A DNA stretch of 64,000 nt from Algoriphagus sp. Y33 (GTDB lineage: Bacteria > Bacteroidota > Bacteroidia > Cytophagales > Cyclobacteriaceae): NCBI RefSeq assembly GCF_014838715.1, contig NZ_CP061947.1, positions 3,038,001-3,102,000 on the forward strand, in the 5' to 3' direction. Position numbers and translations under genes: made by a program. The stretch's first letter is position 1. Each line of letters opens with the position of its first letter. Positions 9,005-18,850 of this stretch are shown in pieces. Below the pieces are notes generated by a model. That model worked only from the letters and a program-made list of their open reading frames with translations, did not search any database and was not told the origin of the DNA.

Positions 9005-12000
9005 TTAAAGAGTTACTTGTAGGCCAAACATGAAGATGGTTGGTTTAGGGTAACTATGCCAGTTCATTCCCTGAGAAAATACGTTACTGGATACATTCCC
9101 GTTGGTCGGAGTAACTTCCGGATCACCGACAATATCCTTACCTGTCAAGAGAAAGAAATTCTGGGCAGAAGCATAAGCCCTCAACCTGCTCAATTTGATG
9201 GCACTGGTCACATTCGATGGAAAATTATAACCCAACAGCAGATTTCTTCCACGCAAAAACGAACCATCTTTTACCCAGCGGGAGTCCACGTTGGTAACGT
9301 ACCCCGCACGTGTATCACGGATTTCGGCAATTTGACTATCCTGATTTTCAGGAGTCCAAGCGTCTAAGACAGATATATAGCTATTCGCAAGGGCTTGACG
9401 GTCTTCACTTGGGTGTAGTGTCATATCCAATACGTCATTTCCAACACTGTATTGAAGCTCTACTGTGAGATCAAAATTGTATAGTCTGAAACTGTTGGAA
9501 ATAGCTCCCCAGAAATCCGGACTACCATTGCCTATAATCATTCTATCCGAATCATTGATTGCTTTATCTCCATTCACATCCAAATACTTGATATCTCCAG
9601 GAAGAATTGTAAGTCCATTTCTATAACTCACAAATTCCGCAGCTTCAGCCCTTTCGGCTTCACTCCAAGTACCTAATCTCACCAAGCCCCAGAAAGACCC
9701 AACCGGCTCTCCTACTCTGATGATATTGGTCTGGTTGGTGAAATTAGGACCACCTACTCCGAAAATATCTGCCGGTGTCGCTAGTGAAAGCACCTTGTTC
9801 CTATTTAGCGATAAGTTAAACGAAGTATTCCAGCTAAAATTCTCCCGATCAATATTCACAGAATTAAGCGTGAACTCAACTCCTTTATTTTCCATTGATC
9901 CTACATTACTTCGGATCGTTGCATAGCCACTTGTTCTTGGAACAGGCGCATCCAGCAACATATCTGTAGTTTTTCTGTAATAGAGATCAACTTCTATATT
10001 CAAGCGATTATTGAACATTCCCAACTCAACTCCAAAATCTGTCTGAGCAGTTTTTTCCCATTTCAAATCAGGGTTAGCCAGTCTATTGATTCCAGTTCCA
10101 CCTACTTGGGTTTCATTGTAAATCGCAGAGTAATTAGAGCTCAGTAGAGAAAGAGAAGAATAAGGAGGGATCTCTGAGTTACCGGTGAGTCCGTAACTAG
10201 TTCTTACTTTTAAGTTGGAAATTGTTTGGTTTCCTTTCAGAAATCCCTCTTCGGAAACTCTCCAAGCCAATGCCGCAGATGGGAAAAAGGCGTATTTATT
10301 ATTGTCTCCGAATTTAGAAGAACCATCCGCACGGCCTGTGAAAGTAAACAGATACTTATCATCCAAAATGTAATTTAATCTGGCAAAGTAGGAATTTAAC
10401 GCTTCACGAGCTGCACCAGACCCTACTCTTGGCAGCTGACTTCCTGCTCCCAGGTTATTATACTCGAAGTAATCTGTTGCAAAGTTCTCGATACTGGCAT
10501 TCATAGCCGTATAATTATTCTCCTGCCAGGAAATCCCAAGAAGCCCCGTGACAGCATGTCTTTCAGCAAAGACTTTATTATACGTCAGGTAATTTTCCAA
10601 GGACCAAAAGGTATCTTTTCTCATACTTTTGGACGCAGTACCATTTTGACCGATAGCCAAAGTTCTTGTCTGCGATTGATTGTTTTCCTGGGTCAGAATA
10701 TTGACGCCCAAGGCTGTTCTCATTTCCAAAGCATCCGAGAATTTGATGTTGGTGTACATACTACCAAGGGTAGTTTGGGTATTCAGAATATACCTTCTTC
10801 CCTGGAGTCTATGCATAGAACTCATCGTACCTTCGGCAAACGGATAATCACGGTTATTGGCAAATGTTCCGTCTTCATACCTTACCGGTAGGAATGGAAA
10901 ATCCTCCACCATCTGACGTGCAACAGCATCATTCACATCTACCAGATTTTCTGACTGATTATTATAGTTAAGACTGCCGCCTACGGTCAACCAGGTTTTC
11001 ACCTTATCTTCTATGGTAAATCTTGTTGAATAACGCTTTAAATAAGAAGTCTGCACCAGGCCTTCATCATCTCTATAACCCAAGGAAAGAGAATAGGACG
11101 TACGCTCATTTCCTCCTGTAAATCCAAGTTGATGATTTTGGGAAAGTTTATTCTGTGTAGTCTCTTTCAACCAGTCTGTATCATAAAGCGGGTTGCCATT
11201 GCTATCAAAAATGCGGGGATCGGTTCTTCTCAGTGCCGGGTTGAGGTAGGCCCATTTGCCATCATTCCACCCTTCAGGATCATATTTTTCCATATTTGCC
11301 CAAGCAAGATCTTCCACCGCGAGATATTGCTTCGCATTCAATACTTCAGGCCTGTTTGGCCCGATGATCGGTACGCTCAAATCCACATTGTATGTTACAC
11401 TTCCTTCACCTGCCCTGCCTTTTTTGGTGGTCACCAAGATCACACCGTTTGCCCCCCTGGAACCATATATCGCTGTAGAAGAAGCATCTTTCAAAACTTC
11501 CACAGAGACAATATCATTAGGGTTTATATAGTCAATAGCATTCGTTGTTTGATCCAAAGTACCCATAGGCATCTGCACACCGTCAATTACATAAAGCGGG
11601 TTATTGGAGGAGTTAATAGAACTAAAGCCTCTGATTCTAACTGTAGTTCTTCCTCCCGGACGTCCCGAGTTATTGTTGACCTGTACACCGGACACCCTAC
11701 CGGCTAAAGCCTGATTTAAAGATGTCGCCGGACGTTCTCTAAGTGCTTCAGCATCCACTGAGCCTACCGAGCCGGTTAAATCGCTTCTTTTAGCCGTACC
11801 ATAACCAATTACAACCACCTCATCTAGAGCGGTTGCATCCGGTCGAAGTGTAACGTTTATGACAGTTTGGGTTCCGACAGTTACACGCTGAGGCTCATAT
11901 CCAATGTAAGAGATAATCAATTCGGCATCATCAGGAACTGTAATGGTAAATTGCCCATCTATATCTGTCACAGTTCCAAGAGTAGTACCTACCACCGAAA

Positions 12001-12295
12001 CTGTAGCACCTGGAAGAGGCAATCCTGTTTCGTCCAGAACTTTTCCTGTGACGGTAACATCTGCCACTTCCATAGCGGATTCACTCGCATCCTTAGAGGA
12101 GATTCCGGTTATATTAAATGCATCTCCTTCAGCGGTCTTTTCAATACCCGCTTGTACTTTCTCTTCCCCACTAATTTCCTGATTCGATCCCCCTTGGCTT
12201 GCGATGAGCAAAGGGGTAAATAACAGCTGAAACAAGAATCCGTAGAGAATTCCTTTAGACTTCTGCAAGAGTCGTCTATGTAAATATATTTTCAT
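9005..12295 (-). CDS. SusC/RagA-family TonB-dependent outer-membrane transporter
   Basis: A 1096-residue TonB-dependent receptor. After a signal sequence ending near IASQ there is an unusual acidic linker (about 35-80), then a CarboxypepD_reg-like domain (VTGKVLDETGLPLPGATVSV, about 82-155), the SusC box DEVVVIGYGTAKRSDLTGSV, and the plug containing LYVIDGVQM and EVLKDASSTAIYGSRGANGV. The remaining ~800 residues are a 22-strand barrel. There is no STN domain, so unlike the receptor at the left edge it is not expected to signal through FecR. It is cotranscribed with the downstream susD. Confidence 0.95.
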   Translation of the reverse strand: MKIYLHRRLLQKSKGILYGFLFQLLFTPLLIASQGGSNQEISGEEKVQAGIEKTAEGDAFNITGISSKDASESAMEVADVTVTGKVLDETGLPLPGATVSVVGTTLGTVTDIDGQFTITVPDDAELIISYIGYEPQRVTVGTQTVINVTLRPDATALDEVVVIGYGTAKRSDLTGSVGSVDAEALRERPATSLNQALAGRVSGVQVNNNSGRPGGRTTVRIRGFSSINSSNNPLYVIDGVQMPMGTLDQTTNAIDYINPNDIVSVEVLKDASSTAIYGSRGANGVILVTTKKGRAGEGSVTYNVDLSVPIIGPNRPEVLNAKQYLAVEDLAWANMEKYDPEGWNDGKWAYLNPALRRTDPRIFDSNGNPLYDTDWLKETTQNKLSQNHQLGFTGGNERTSYSLSLGYRDDEGLVQTSYLKRYSTRFTIEDKVKTWLTVGGSLNYNNQSENLVDVNDAVARQMVEDFPFLPVRYEDGTFANNRDYPFAEGTMSSMHRLQGRRYILNTQTTLGSMYTNIKFSDALEMRTALGVNILTQENNQSQTRTLAIGQNGTASKSMRKDTFWSLENYLTYNKVFAERHAVTGLLGISWQENNYTAMNASIENFATDYFEYNNLGAGSQLPRVGSGAAREALNSYFARLNYILDDKYLFTFTGRADGSSKFGDNNKYAFFPSAALAWRVSEEGFLKGNQTISNLKVRTSYGLTGNSEIPPYSSLSLLSSNYSAIYNETQVGGTGINRLANPDLKWEKTAQTDFGVELGMFNNRLNIEVDLYYRKTTDMLLDAPVPRTSGYATIRSNVGSMENKGVEFTLNSVNIDRENFSWNTSFNLSLNRNKVLSLATPADIFGVGGPNFTNQTNIIRVGEPVGSFWGLVRLGTWSEAERAEAAEFVSYRNGLTILPGDIKYLDVNGDKAINDSDRMIIGNGSPDFWGAISNSFRLYNFDLTVELQYSVGNDVLDMTLHPSEDRQALANSYISVLDAWTPENQDSQIAEIRDTRAGYVTNVDSRWVKDGSFLRGRNLLLGYNFPSNVTSAIKLSRLRAYASAQNFFLLTGKDIVGDPEVTPTNGNVSSNVFSQGMNWHSYPKPTIFMFGLQVTL

Positions 12296-13235
12296 ATTTT
12301 GGGAGGTTTATTATTATAGTTATTGACTTTAATTTAATACTGTACATGGCTCACATAATACAGCCGTAGGTATTGTGCAGCGAGGGATTTCCTGAAATAT
12401 CAACTGCTCCTTACAAAGGTCTTCCGCTATGGACCATAGGCAATTAGTTCTAATTTATCAATCAATTAAAAATCTCTGACTTCTCTTCGAAGTCCTCTTA
12501 TCAGCACTGCTATTCTTTATTCGTTTAAATAAAAACAGGTTGGCAGAATTAAAAAATTCTGCAAATCAACTAGACACACCAAAACTTTTTACTTCAAGAT
12601 TTAAGCAAACTATATTAAAATCAACTTATCTGACCCCATTGCAGGGATTTTACATACAATTAAAAACCTAATTACTATTTCAACACCTTTATGCATTATA
12701 AAAAAACACATCTCACCCACTACTCTATGAGAAAAACCAATTGTATCTTTAAGTGAACTCTTTATTCAAAGAATATCGGTTCATTTTTTCAATAAATTCA
12801 TAAAAACCAAGTAATAGTAAAGATTTTCTTCACACCAAATTAGAGAAATTATTCATCTTTTTAGATCTCTTTAATAAAAAAAATCATAAAACTTAATCCT
12901 TCCTTATCAAAATCCCTATTATTGATACAGTCGGTTTTGTTACAATTGAAGTAAGATCAACTTGCCAAAACTAGCTTGAAAAACAGATCCGGCTAAACTT
13001 CAACTTGTATTAAGCCATAAACCCAGTGGCTATAGAAAGCTTGTCCAGGCGAGATCAAATGCACTACTACCCACTACTCAAGTGCAATGGACCAGAGAAT
13101 TGTATATCGTCCGATATAGGTAGAGATATGTACGATATTGATACATTTTATGACGGCTTATCAGCCTCAGCAATGCCAAAAGCAGACTTTTACATACCGG
13201 AACAGGTATTGTCTATAAAATCGGAAAAATTAAAC
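12296..13235. other. AT-rich intergenic region, 940 bp
   Basis: It holds the upstream region of susC (minus) and of the small membrane protein at 13236 (plus). A perfect 13-bp palindrome CTATGGACCATAG lies at 12427-12439, about 130 bp before susC, and could be an operator or chance. The frame at 13026-13235 is open into the small gene but has no coding character. No other gene or repeat was recognised. Confidence 0.5.
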
Positions 13236-13427
13236 ATGATCAGTTTCCTACTCTGGTGTATTCTTTTTGTGCTCTGCTGGCCCTTGGCGATTATAGGCTT
13301 ACTTCTTTACCCTATCTTCTGGCTACTGCTCCTTCCGTTTAGGCTTTTGGGCTTTGCAATAGATTTGTCGTTTGACCTGATACGAAACCTCTTTATGCTG
13401 CCATTCACATTGCTGGGAAAAAGGTAG
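13236..13427 (+). CDS. Small hydrophobic membrane protein, 63 aa
   Basis: The frame opens further upstream (13026), but those 70 residues are polar and lack family character, so I place the start at ATG 13236 (MISFLLWCILFVLCWPLAII). The product is almost entirely hydrophobic: two or three membrane-spanning stretches (3-20, 20-38 and about 40-58), with single arginines or aspartates between them and a basic end GKR. I do not recognise the function. It converges on the alkaline phosphatase fusion gene, whose stop is 12 bp away, without sharing its strand. Confidence 0.55.
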   Translation: MISFLLWCILFVLCWPLAIIGLLLYPIFWLLLLPFRLLGFAIDLSFDLIRNLFMLPFTLLGKR

Positions 13428-13439
13428 GGTCTGCTGTTT

Positions 13440-15248
13440 TTATTTCCCGTGATATTCTTTGATCAGTTCCATAATCTTATGGAATATGGCAGTATTCTCA
13501 TACACCCCTCTGAAATCTCCGGAATGCGCCCCATAAGCGAATACAGGAACCATTATCCCCGTATGATCATCGCTGTGAAACCCGAGTTCCACTGTGGAAG
13601 AAGCGATATTTCCCTGCGGAATGGATGCTCCCCCTGTCTCGTGATCCGCAGTGACGATCAGCAAGGTATTTGGGTTTGCGTCGACGTATTGGATTACGCT
13701 GCCTATGACTTCATCAAAATCCAACATCTCGGATACGATCATGGAGGTACTGTTGGAATGCCCTCCCGAATCAATATTTGCAGCCTCTATCATCAAGAAA
13801 AAAGGAAGGCTTTTCCGGTCAAAAAACTCAAGCGCAAAAGCGGTGCTTTTCAGCAAATAGTCACCTCTCCCATCCAGCTTTTTAGGCAAGGATTTCGATG
13901 CTGCAAAATAGCCGATACGATCCGCTTCTGTATGGTGTAAACTGTCTTTCACAGTAAATCCCGCACTTTTCAGATTTTCTTTCTGGGTTATAAAATTAGC
14001 TTCGCCTCCACCTATGAATAAGTCTAATTTACTCTTTGGCAAATAAGCGGCAATCTGATCAGAATCATCACGCTCGGGATGATGTGCATAGAACGCCGCC
14101 GGAGTAGCCCCAGTCAGTTGATCAGTAGTGATAATTCCACTTGAGAATCCGTACTCATCCAATATATCCGGTAAATTTCTCAGAGTTCTTCCTTTCGGAT
14201 CCACTCCCAGTGCCCGGTTGTTTGTTTTCTCTCCAGTCGCAAAAGCCGTTGCTCCTGCAGCCGAATCTGTGGTAAAGTCATCCGCAGCTTGAGTTTTGAT
14301 CAATCCCATGTTCTTCAGCAGGGTCAGGTTGAGCTGATTGTCATTAGAAAATAGAGCTGCAGCTATCTGGGTCAATCCATTTCCGTCACCGATCATCAAA
14401 ATCACATTTTTCACCGGAACTTCCGCTCCGTCTACATCGAATTTTGGCTGATAAACTTTATGTTTTGAAGTGTTTTGATAGCTATTTTCCTCCAACTTAC
14501 TTAAGTACTCTGCAGCATCTATCGGATGGTCGGTATTGATGTAGTCTTCCCCCATTTCATGAAATGCTTTCCAGGCAGACTTACTGTCCGGAGAACCCCA
14601 AAATCTCACGGGTCTATCAAAACTATGAACCAAGTCGATAAAGTCCTGAACTTTCTCACGCTCAGTTTCCACCATTCTTCCTTTTCCGTTCCAGACAGAA
14701 AACCGGCTAAAACTCAAACTTACCATTCCTATTTTGCTCCATGGCAAATCCTCGGTCAATTCCGTGCTCTGATAGTCAAAGAGCATCCAGTCAGGGTAGT
14801 TTTTGTACTCCTCAGGTTTTGGTCTATTTCCTGAAATTATCAGTTTCAATCCATCCGGATTATCCGCACTATAGAGTACATCTTTGTAGTTTTTCATGCC
14901 TTCCTCCAGCACCTTCAGGGTAGCATACGCTTCGGTTTTCAGATCTACCAGCAAATGAAAATTGAGGTGGGAAAGCAAACCATTTTTTACCCCCTCAGAA
15001 ATCGGGGCTAAATATAGACTTTCAATTGTCCGCTTTGGATCAATGCTCTCAGCTTCATGAGCAGCCATTAGTTTTCCATCTTTCAAAATCACATCTACTT
15101 CGATGGAAGATGCCCCAGCTGCAAAAGCTGTCCAAAAAGGCACTTTTTGCAAGTAATCGTTGTGCGAGTGGATTTGAAATTGTGTATGGTCCTGTGCCGA
15201 AACACTAAAGGCTGCCAGAAGAAGGAGAAGAAAAAAGGAATTACGCAT
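13440..15248 (-). CDS. Exported fusion: PLC/GDPD-like domain plus alkaline phosphatase
   Basis: A 602-residue protein from ATG 15248 (MRNSFFLLLLLAAFSVSAQ, a clear signal peptide; the in-frame start at 15314 would hide it). The N-terminal half (about 25-250) has the HSHNDY motif (27-32), IEVDV (Glu50, Asp52) and HEAES, as in uncharacterised PLC-like phosphodiesterases of the GDPD superfamily. The C-terminal half (about 278-602) is an alkaline phosphatase: metal ligand Asp288 (MIGDGNG), nucleophile Ser329 (TTDSAAGATAFATG), Glu488/Asp493/His497 (EAANIDSGGH), Asp535-His536 (TADHETGG) and His562. It would hydrolyse phosphodiesters and then phosphomonoesters outside the inner membrane. It neighbours a PI-PLC and a metallophosphoesterase on the opposite strand. 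Confidence 0.9.
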   Translation of the reverse strand: MRNSFFLLLLLAAFSVSAQDHTQFQIHSHNDYLQKVPFWTAFAAGASSIEVDVILKDGKLMAAHEAESIDPKRTIESLYLAPISEGVKNGLLSHLNFHLLVDLKTEAYATLKVLEEGMKNYKDVLYSADNPDGLKLIISGNRPKPEEYKNYPDWMLFDYQSTELTEDLPWSKIGMVSLSFSRFSVWNGKGRMVETEREKVQDFIDLVHSFDRPVRFWGSPDSKSAWKAFHEMGEDYINTDHPIDAAEYLSKLEENSYQNTSKHKVYQPKFDVDGAEVPVKNVILMIGDGNGLTQIAAALFSNDNQLNLTLLKNMGLIKTQAADDFTTDSAAGATAFATGEKTNNRALGVDPKGRTLRNLPDILDEYGFSSGIITTDQLTGATPAAFYAHHPERDDSDQIAAYLPKSKLDLFIGGGEANFITQKENLKSAGFTVKDSLHHTEADRIGYFAASKSLPKKLDGRGDYLLKSTAFALEFFDRKSLPFFLMIEAANIDSGGHSNSTSMIVSEMLDFDEVIGSVIQYVDANPNTLLIVTADHETGGASIPQGNIASSTVELGFHSDDHTGIMVPVFAYGAHSGDFRGVYENTAIFHKIMELIKEYHGK

Positions 15249-15502
15249 TTCCAAAAATAGGTTTTTAATAAGATAAGAAGCCATATCGAAAGCGAAATGC
15301 CCCAGCCTTAACATTTTGATAAAATCAAAAGTCTATTGAAACTTATGCCATTGTGGGTATGGGTGTTGAAACTCCCTTAAAACAAACTAATTACAGGCAG
15401 TCTCCCACTCTTAGGCACCGATGAATTCATAACAAAAAGGTGAAGCACTATTTCGGGATTTACTGTCAAAAAAATTGAATATTGCCAATTAAACCCAGCA
15501 CC

Positions 15503-16582
15503 ATGAAACCCCGTTTCTCCCTCATTCTTAGTACCCTTTGCCTATTCTTTTCACTGCATCTTTCCGCACAAAACCTAAAACTCAATCAGATTCAGGTAAT
15601 CGGTAGCCATAACAGCTACAAAAGTGAAATGGCTCCGGAACTGCTAGAATATTTGACCAAAGTGAACCCATCGGCCTCGCAAAGCCTGGAATATGCGCAT
15701 ATTCCATTGGAAGCACAGCTAGACTTGGGATTAAGGAATCTGGAACTGGATGTATTCCATGATCCGGAAGGGGAAAGATATGCCAATCCCAAAGGACTGG
15801 AAATCATAAAAACCGGCGGAGGAACAATTCCCAACTACGATCCCCGCGCAGCACTCTCCAAGCCCGGATTAAAATTGTTTCATATCCAAGATCTTGATTT
15901 TCAATCCCATTACTTACTCTTTGCAGATGCATTGACAGCACTTAAGAATTGGAGTGATAGCAATCCTGATCATTCTCCTGTCTTTATTTTGATCAATGCA
16001 AAAGATGCAAATATCACAGGCACCCGTCCTACACTTCTATTTACTGCTACAGCGCTCGACAGTATTGACCTGGAAATCAGGATGCATTTGGGAATGGACA
16101 AGCTTATTACCCCCGATCTGGTAAAAGGAAATTACGATGATCTGGAAACAGCCGTCCTCGCCGGAAACTGGCCAAGCGTGGATGAGGTAAAAGGCAAATT
16201 TCTCTTTGTTTTAGATGAAAATGAAGAAAAAATTGACCGGTATCTCAGCGTCAAACCCGGACTGAAAGATGCTGTACTCTTTGTAAATAAGAAGGAGGGA
16301 AATCCCACTGCGGGGTTCAGAATAATAAATAATCCCATAAAAGATGAAGCATACATCTGTGATCTGGTAAGAAAAGGATATATGGTTAGAACCCGCGCAG
16401 ATTCAGATACCAAAGAGGCCCGAGCGGAAGATTACACTACATTCGAACGAGCCAAAGCTTCGGGAGCACAAGTTATCACCACGGACTATTACCACACTTC
16501 AACTTTTTTCAAATCGGATTACAAAGTTAATTTTGAAGGAAACGTGTACGAAAGACCGAATCCGGTTTTGAACAACAACTAA
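15503..16582 (+). CDS. Secreted calcium-dependent-type phosphoinositide phospholipase C
   Basis: A 359-residue exported phosphodiesterase of the PI-PLC fold. ATG 15503 (MKPRFSLILSTLCLFFSLHL, cleavage after SAQ) is preferred to the in-frame TTG 15482. Catalytic features are IGSHNSYK (His36), LELDVFHD (Glu81, Asp83) and KLFHIQDLDF (His127), a pattern typical of the bacterial family annotated as Ca2+-dependent phosphoinositide phospholipase C. The C-terminus GAQVITTDYYHTSTFF closes the barrel. Expected action is cleavage of a phosphatidylinositol-like or glycerophosphodiester substrate. The metallophosphoesterase gene follows after 14 bp on the same strand, so the two are likely cotranscribed. 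Confidence 0.85.
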   Translation: MKPRFSLILSTLCLFFSLHLSAQNLKLNQIQVIGSHNSYKSEMAPELLEYLTKVNPSASQSLEYAHIPLEAQLDLGLRNLELDVFHDPEGERYANPKGLEIIKTGGGTIPNYDPRAALSKPGLKLFHIQDLDFQSHYLLFADALTALKNWSDSNPDHSPVFILINAKDANITGTRPTLLFTATALDSIDLEIRMHLGMDKLITPDLVKGNYDDLETAVLAGNWPSVDEVKGKFLFVLDENEEKIDRYLSVKPGLKDAVLFVNKKEGNPTAGFRIINNPIKDEAYICDLVRKGYMVRTRADSDTKEARAEDYTTFERAKASGAQVITTDYYHTSTFFKSDYKVNFEGNVYERPNPVLNNN

Positions 16583-16596
16583 TACTTCACCCGATT

Positions 16597-18438
16597 TTGA
16601 ATAAAAACCATTTCATTCCCACGATATTAGGAGCGGCATTGCAATTAGTCTGTTTCAATTCTCCATTGCAGGCACAAACGGATGCTACAGAAATCGCTTT
16701 TCTCTCTGATGTGCACCTCCAAGATGTTTATGCAGAACTCCAATCTGATGAATTCAAGGGGGTTTTCAATCCTTTAACCGGCAAATTTGCCACTATCCGG
16801 ACAATGAAAAGCCAGCTAAATTCCACCCGGCTGTTTAACGAAAATTACTTTGCCTTTTTCAGTGCTTTGGAAGACCTGAAAACAAAAGGCATACAAATCG
16901 TCGTACTTCCGGGAGACTTCACTGATGACGGGCAGCCGATGAACGTCTTGGCTCTGAAAAAAATTCTGGATCACTATTCGGAGAATTCAGGAATGCGTTT
17001 CTTTTTGACCACAGGAAATCATGACCCCGTGAAGCCATATGGGGGAGTAGCCGGCAAAACTGACTTTCTCGGAACTGACGGATCACAGCAAACCATTGCG
17101 GGATCGGCAGACTTTTATTCCTCCGGAGATGTTGCTATATCTAGCCAAATCAACTTCTGGGGGTACGGGGAAATCACGCATGCGTTGCAGAATTTTGGTT
17201 TTTTCCCAAGCGAACAAGATCTGTTTTGGGCTCATCCGTTCGAAGAATTCGACTATGATAAGTACGATTTCCATAAGACAAGAAATTCCGCTAATCTAGC
17301 TAGTCGGGTTTATTCCATAGAAGACTCTGAATTAACGTTACCTGATGCCAGCTATGTGGTAGAGCCTGTAGAAGGAATCTGGTTGCTGGCCCTGGACGGG
17401 AATGTATACACCAATTCAGGGGTAGAATCAAATCCCGATTGGAAAGGTTCATCTGTAGGATTCAACCAAGCAATAAGCAATAAAAAACACCAGCTTGACT
17501 GGGTTAGAAAAGTATCATCAGAAGCAGAGAAAAGAGGGAAAACGCTGATTTCCTTTAGCCATTATCCTCTCGTAGAATTCCATGACGGAGCTTCTGATGC
17601 CATGGAATCACTTTTTGGGACAAAAAAATTTCAACTCGAACGTGTTCCGCTTACAGAAACCAGCAAGCTATATGCAGAAGCAGGCATCAAGATTCACTTT
17701 GCCGGGCATATGCATATCAATGACACCGGCCTATACCAAGATCAATCATCCAACAATACCATGTATAATATCCAAGTACCTTCCTTGGCTGCTTTTCCGC
17801 CAGCCTTTAAAACGGCAAAAATCACCAAGCAAAGCAATTTTGAGATTGAAACCATTTCGCTTACCGAAGTAGAACACATGAATGAATTCTTCGACCTATA
17901 CCGGATGGAGCATCGCTGGCTGCTGGAAAATCAGAGTCCGGGCATTTGGGACAGTACAATTTTGGCTTCCAAGAACTACTTGGAGTACACCAGAAACCAT
18001 CTGCTTGAACTGACAAAATCAAGATTTATCCCTTCCGATTGGCCGGAAAATCTCGCCTTGCTATTAGAAGACCTAACTATGCAGGATTTGGTAAAATGGA
18101 GCAAAATGGATGAGAAAGATGGAATAGTTTTTCTCAACAAAAAATTGAAGTTGCTGAATACCAAAGACCATTCCACCCGAAAGAACCGGCATATAATTGA
18201 TGATTTCTACTTGTTAAAAAATGGAGATGAACTTGGCAGAAAGCTAATTCCAACCCATAGGATTGCTTTTTATGAAGAGCTGCTTGCGACAGTTTCCTCC
18301 AAAACCCCTACTACTGAATCCAATCTAAACAATGACCTTCTTCAGTTCTTTGGGATATTTTGCAAACTCTTAAACTCCCTTCCTTCTGATCATTTCCAGA
18401 TTGATCTAAGAAATAACACCATCCAGAGAATAGACTAA
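16597..18438 (+). CDS. Exported calcineurin-like metallophosphoesterase
   Basis: A 613-residue protein with all metallophosphatase blocks: LSDVHLQD (Asp38, His40), PGDFTDDG (Asp107), TGNHDP (Asn141, His142), FSHYP (His322) and AGHMHIND (His371, His373). The first ~26 residues form a signal peptide ending LQAQ. No ATG fits: the signal peptide is preserved only if translation begins at TTG 16597 (or ATT 16594), 14 bp after the PI-PLC stop, which suggests translational coupling. A ~200-residue C-terminal extension (after about 415) is not recognised. With the PI-PLC upstream it would remove phosphate from released phospho-compounds; the exact substrate is unknown. Confidence 0.88.
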   Translation: MNKNHFIPTILGAALQLVCFNSPLQAQTDATEIAFLSDVHLQDVYAELQSDEFKGVFNPLTGKFATIRTMKSQLNSTRLFNENYFAFFSALEDLKTKGIQIVVLPGDFTDDGQPMNVLALKKILDHYSENSGMRFFLTTGNHDPVKPYGGVAGKTDFLGTDGSQQTIAGSADFYSSGDVAISSQINFWGYGEITHALQNFGFFPSEQDLFWAHPFEEFDYDKYDFHKTRNSANLASRVYSIEDSELTLPDASYVVEPVEGIWLLALDGNVYTNSGVESNPDWKGSSVGFNQAISNKKHQLDWVRKVSSEAEKRGKTLISFSHYPLVEFHDGASDAMESLFGTKKFQLERVPLTETSKLYAEAGIKIHFAGHMHINDTGLYQDQSSNNTMYNIQVPSLAAFPPAFKTAKITKQSNFEIETISLTEVEHMNEFFDLYRMEHRWLLENQSPGIWDSTILASKNYLEYTRNHLLELTKSRFIPSDWPENLALLLEDLTMQDLVKWSKMDEKDGIVFLNKKLKLLNTKDHSTRKNRHIIDDFYLLKNGDELGRKLIPTHRIAFYEELLATVSSKTPTTESNLNNDLLQFFGIFCKLLNSLPSDHFQIDLRNNTIQRID

Positions 18439-18507
18439 CTTTCTCTTTATGCACCGTTTGTGCTTTACGGATGCACATACCGCACGTGCCATCGTTCCTG
18501 TCTAACA

Positions 18508-18573
18508 GCCCAAACACCGCCGTTTGTGTCCTATGAACGGACTACATTTCGGTTTGTGAAGACAAAAACCGGG
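18508..18573 (+). repeat. Paired-hairpin repeat, copy 1
   Basis: It contains CCGTTTGTGTCCTATGAACGG followed by ACTACATTTC and CGGTTTGTGAAGACAAAAACCG. Copies: a degenerate half at 18703-18733, a near-perfect one at 18772-18839, an inverted half at 33503-33532 and the first hairpin only at 34609-34630. Confidence 0.65.
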
Positions 18574-18604
18574 ACGATGAGAGGAACTCAAGGCTATAAT
18601 AAAA

Positions 18605-18637
18605 GCCGATGAGAAATAAATCTCATCGGCTTTTTGT
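18605..18637 (+). terminator. Rho-independent terminator after the metallophosphoesterase gene
   Basis: GCCGATGAGA-AATAAA-TCTCATCGGC is a perfect 10-bp stem followed by TTTTTGTTTT. It lies about 165 bp after the stop at 18438. Confidence 0.85.
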
Positions 18638-18771
18638 TTTCAGTCCCAAGGACAGCAGTTTTTAATCCCATCCCTTCTCATTAGTTCTCACCAACAGGCT
18701 ATTTTTCGGTTTGTGAATACTCAAACCAGGGTGAAGAATGAATCCATGCCACATTCTTCTCTTCACGATCA

Positions 18772-18839
18772 GCCCAAATGCCCCCGTTCGTGTCCTCACG
18801 AACGGGTTACATTTCGGTTTGTGGAGACACAAACCGGGG
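18772..18839 (+). repeat. Paired-hairpin repeat, copy 2 (most perfect)
   Basis: Two perfect 9-bp hairpins sit side by side: CCGTTCGTG-TCCT-CACGAACGG (18784-18805) and CGGTTTGTG-GAGA-CACAAACCG (18815-18836). With copy 1, a degenerate half copy at 18703-18733 and the terminator this accounts for most of the 18439-18850 gap, which has no gene. Confidence 0.7.
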
Positions 18840-18850
18840 AAAAAAATGTT

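Noticed and set aside
13026..13235. Upstream extension of the small membrane protein to 133 codons
   Set aside because: The added 70 residues are polar, cysteine- and methionine-rich without pattern; the hydrophobic protein from 13236 is self-contained.
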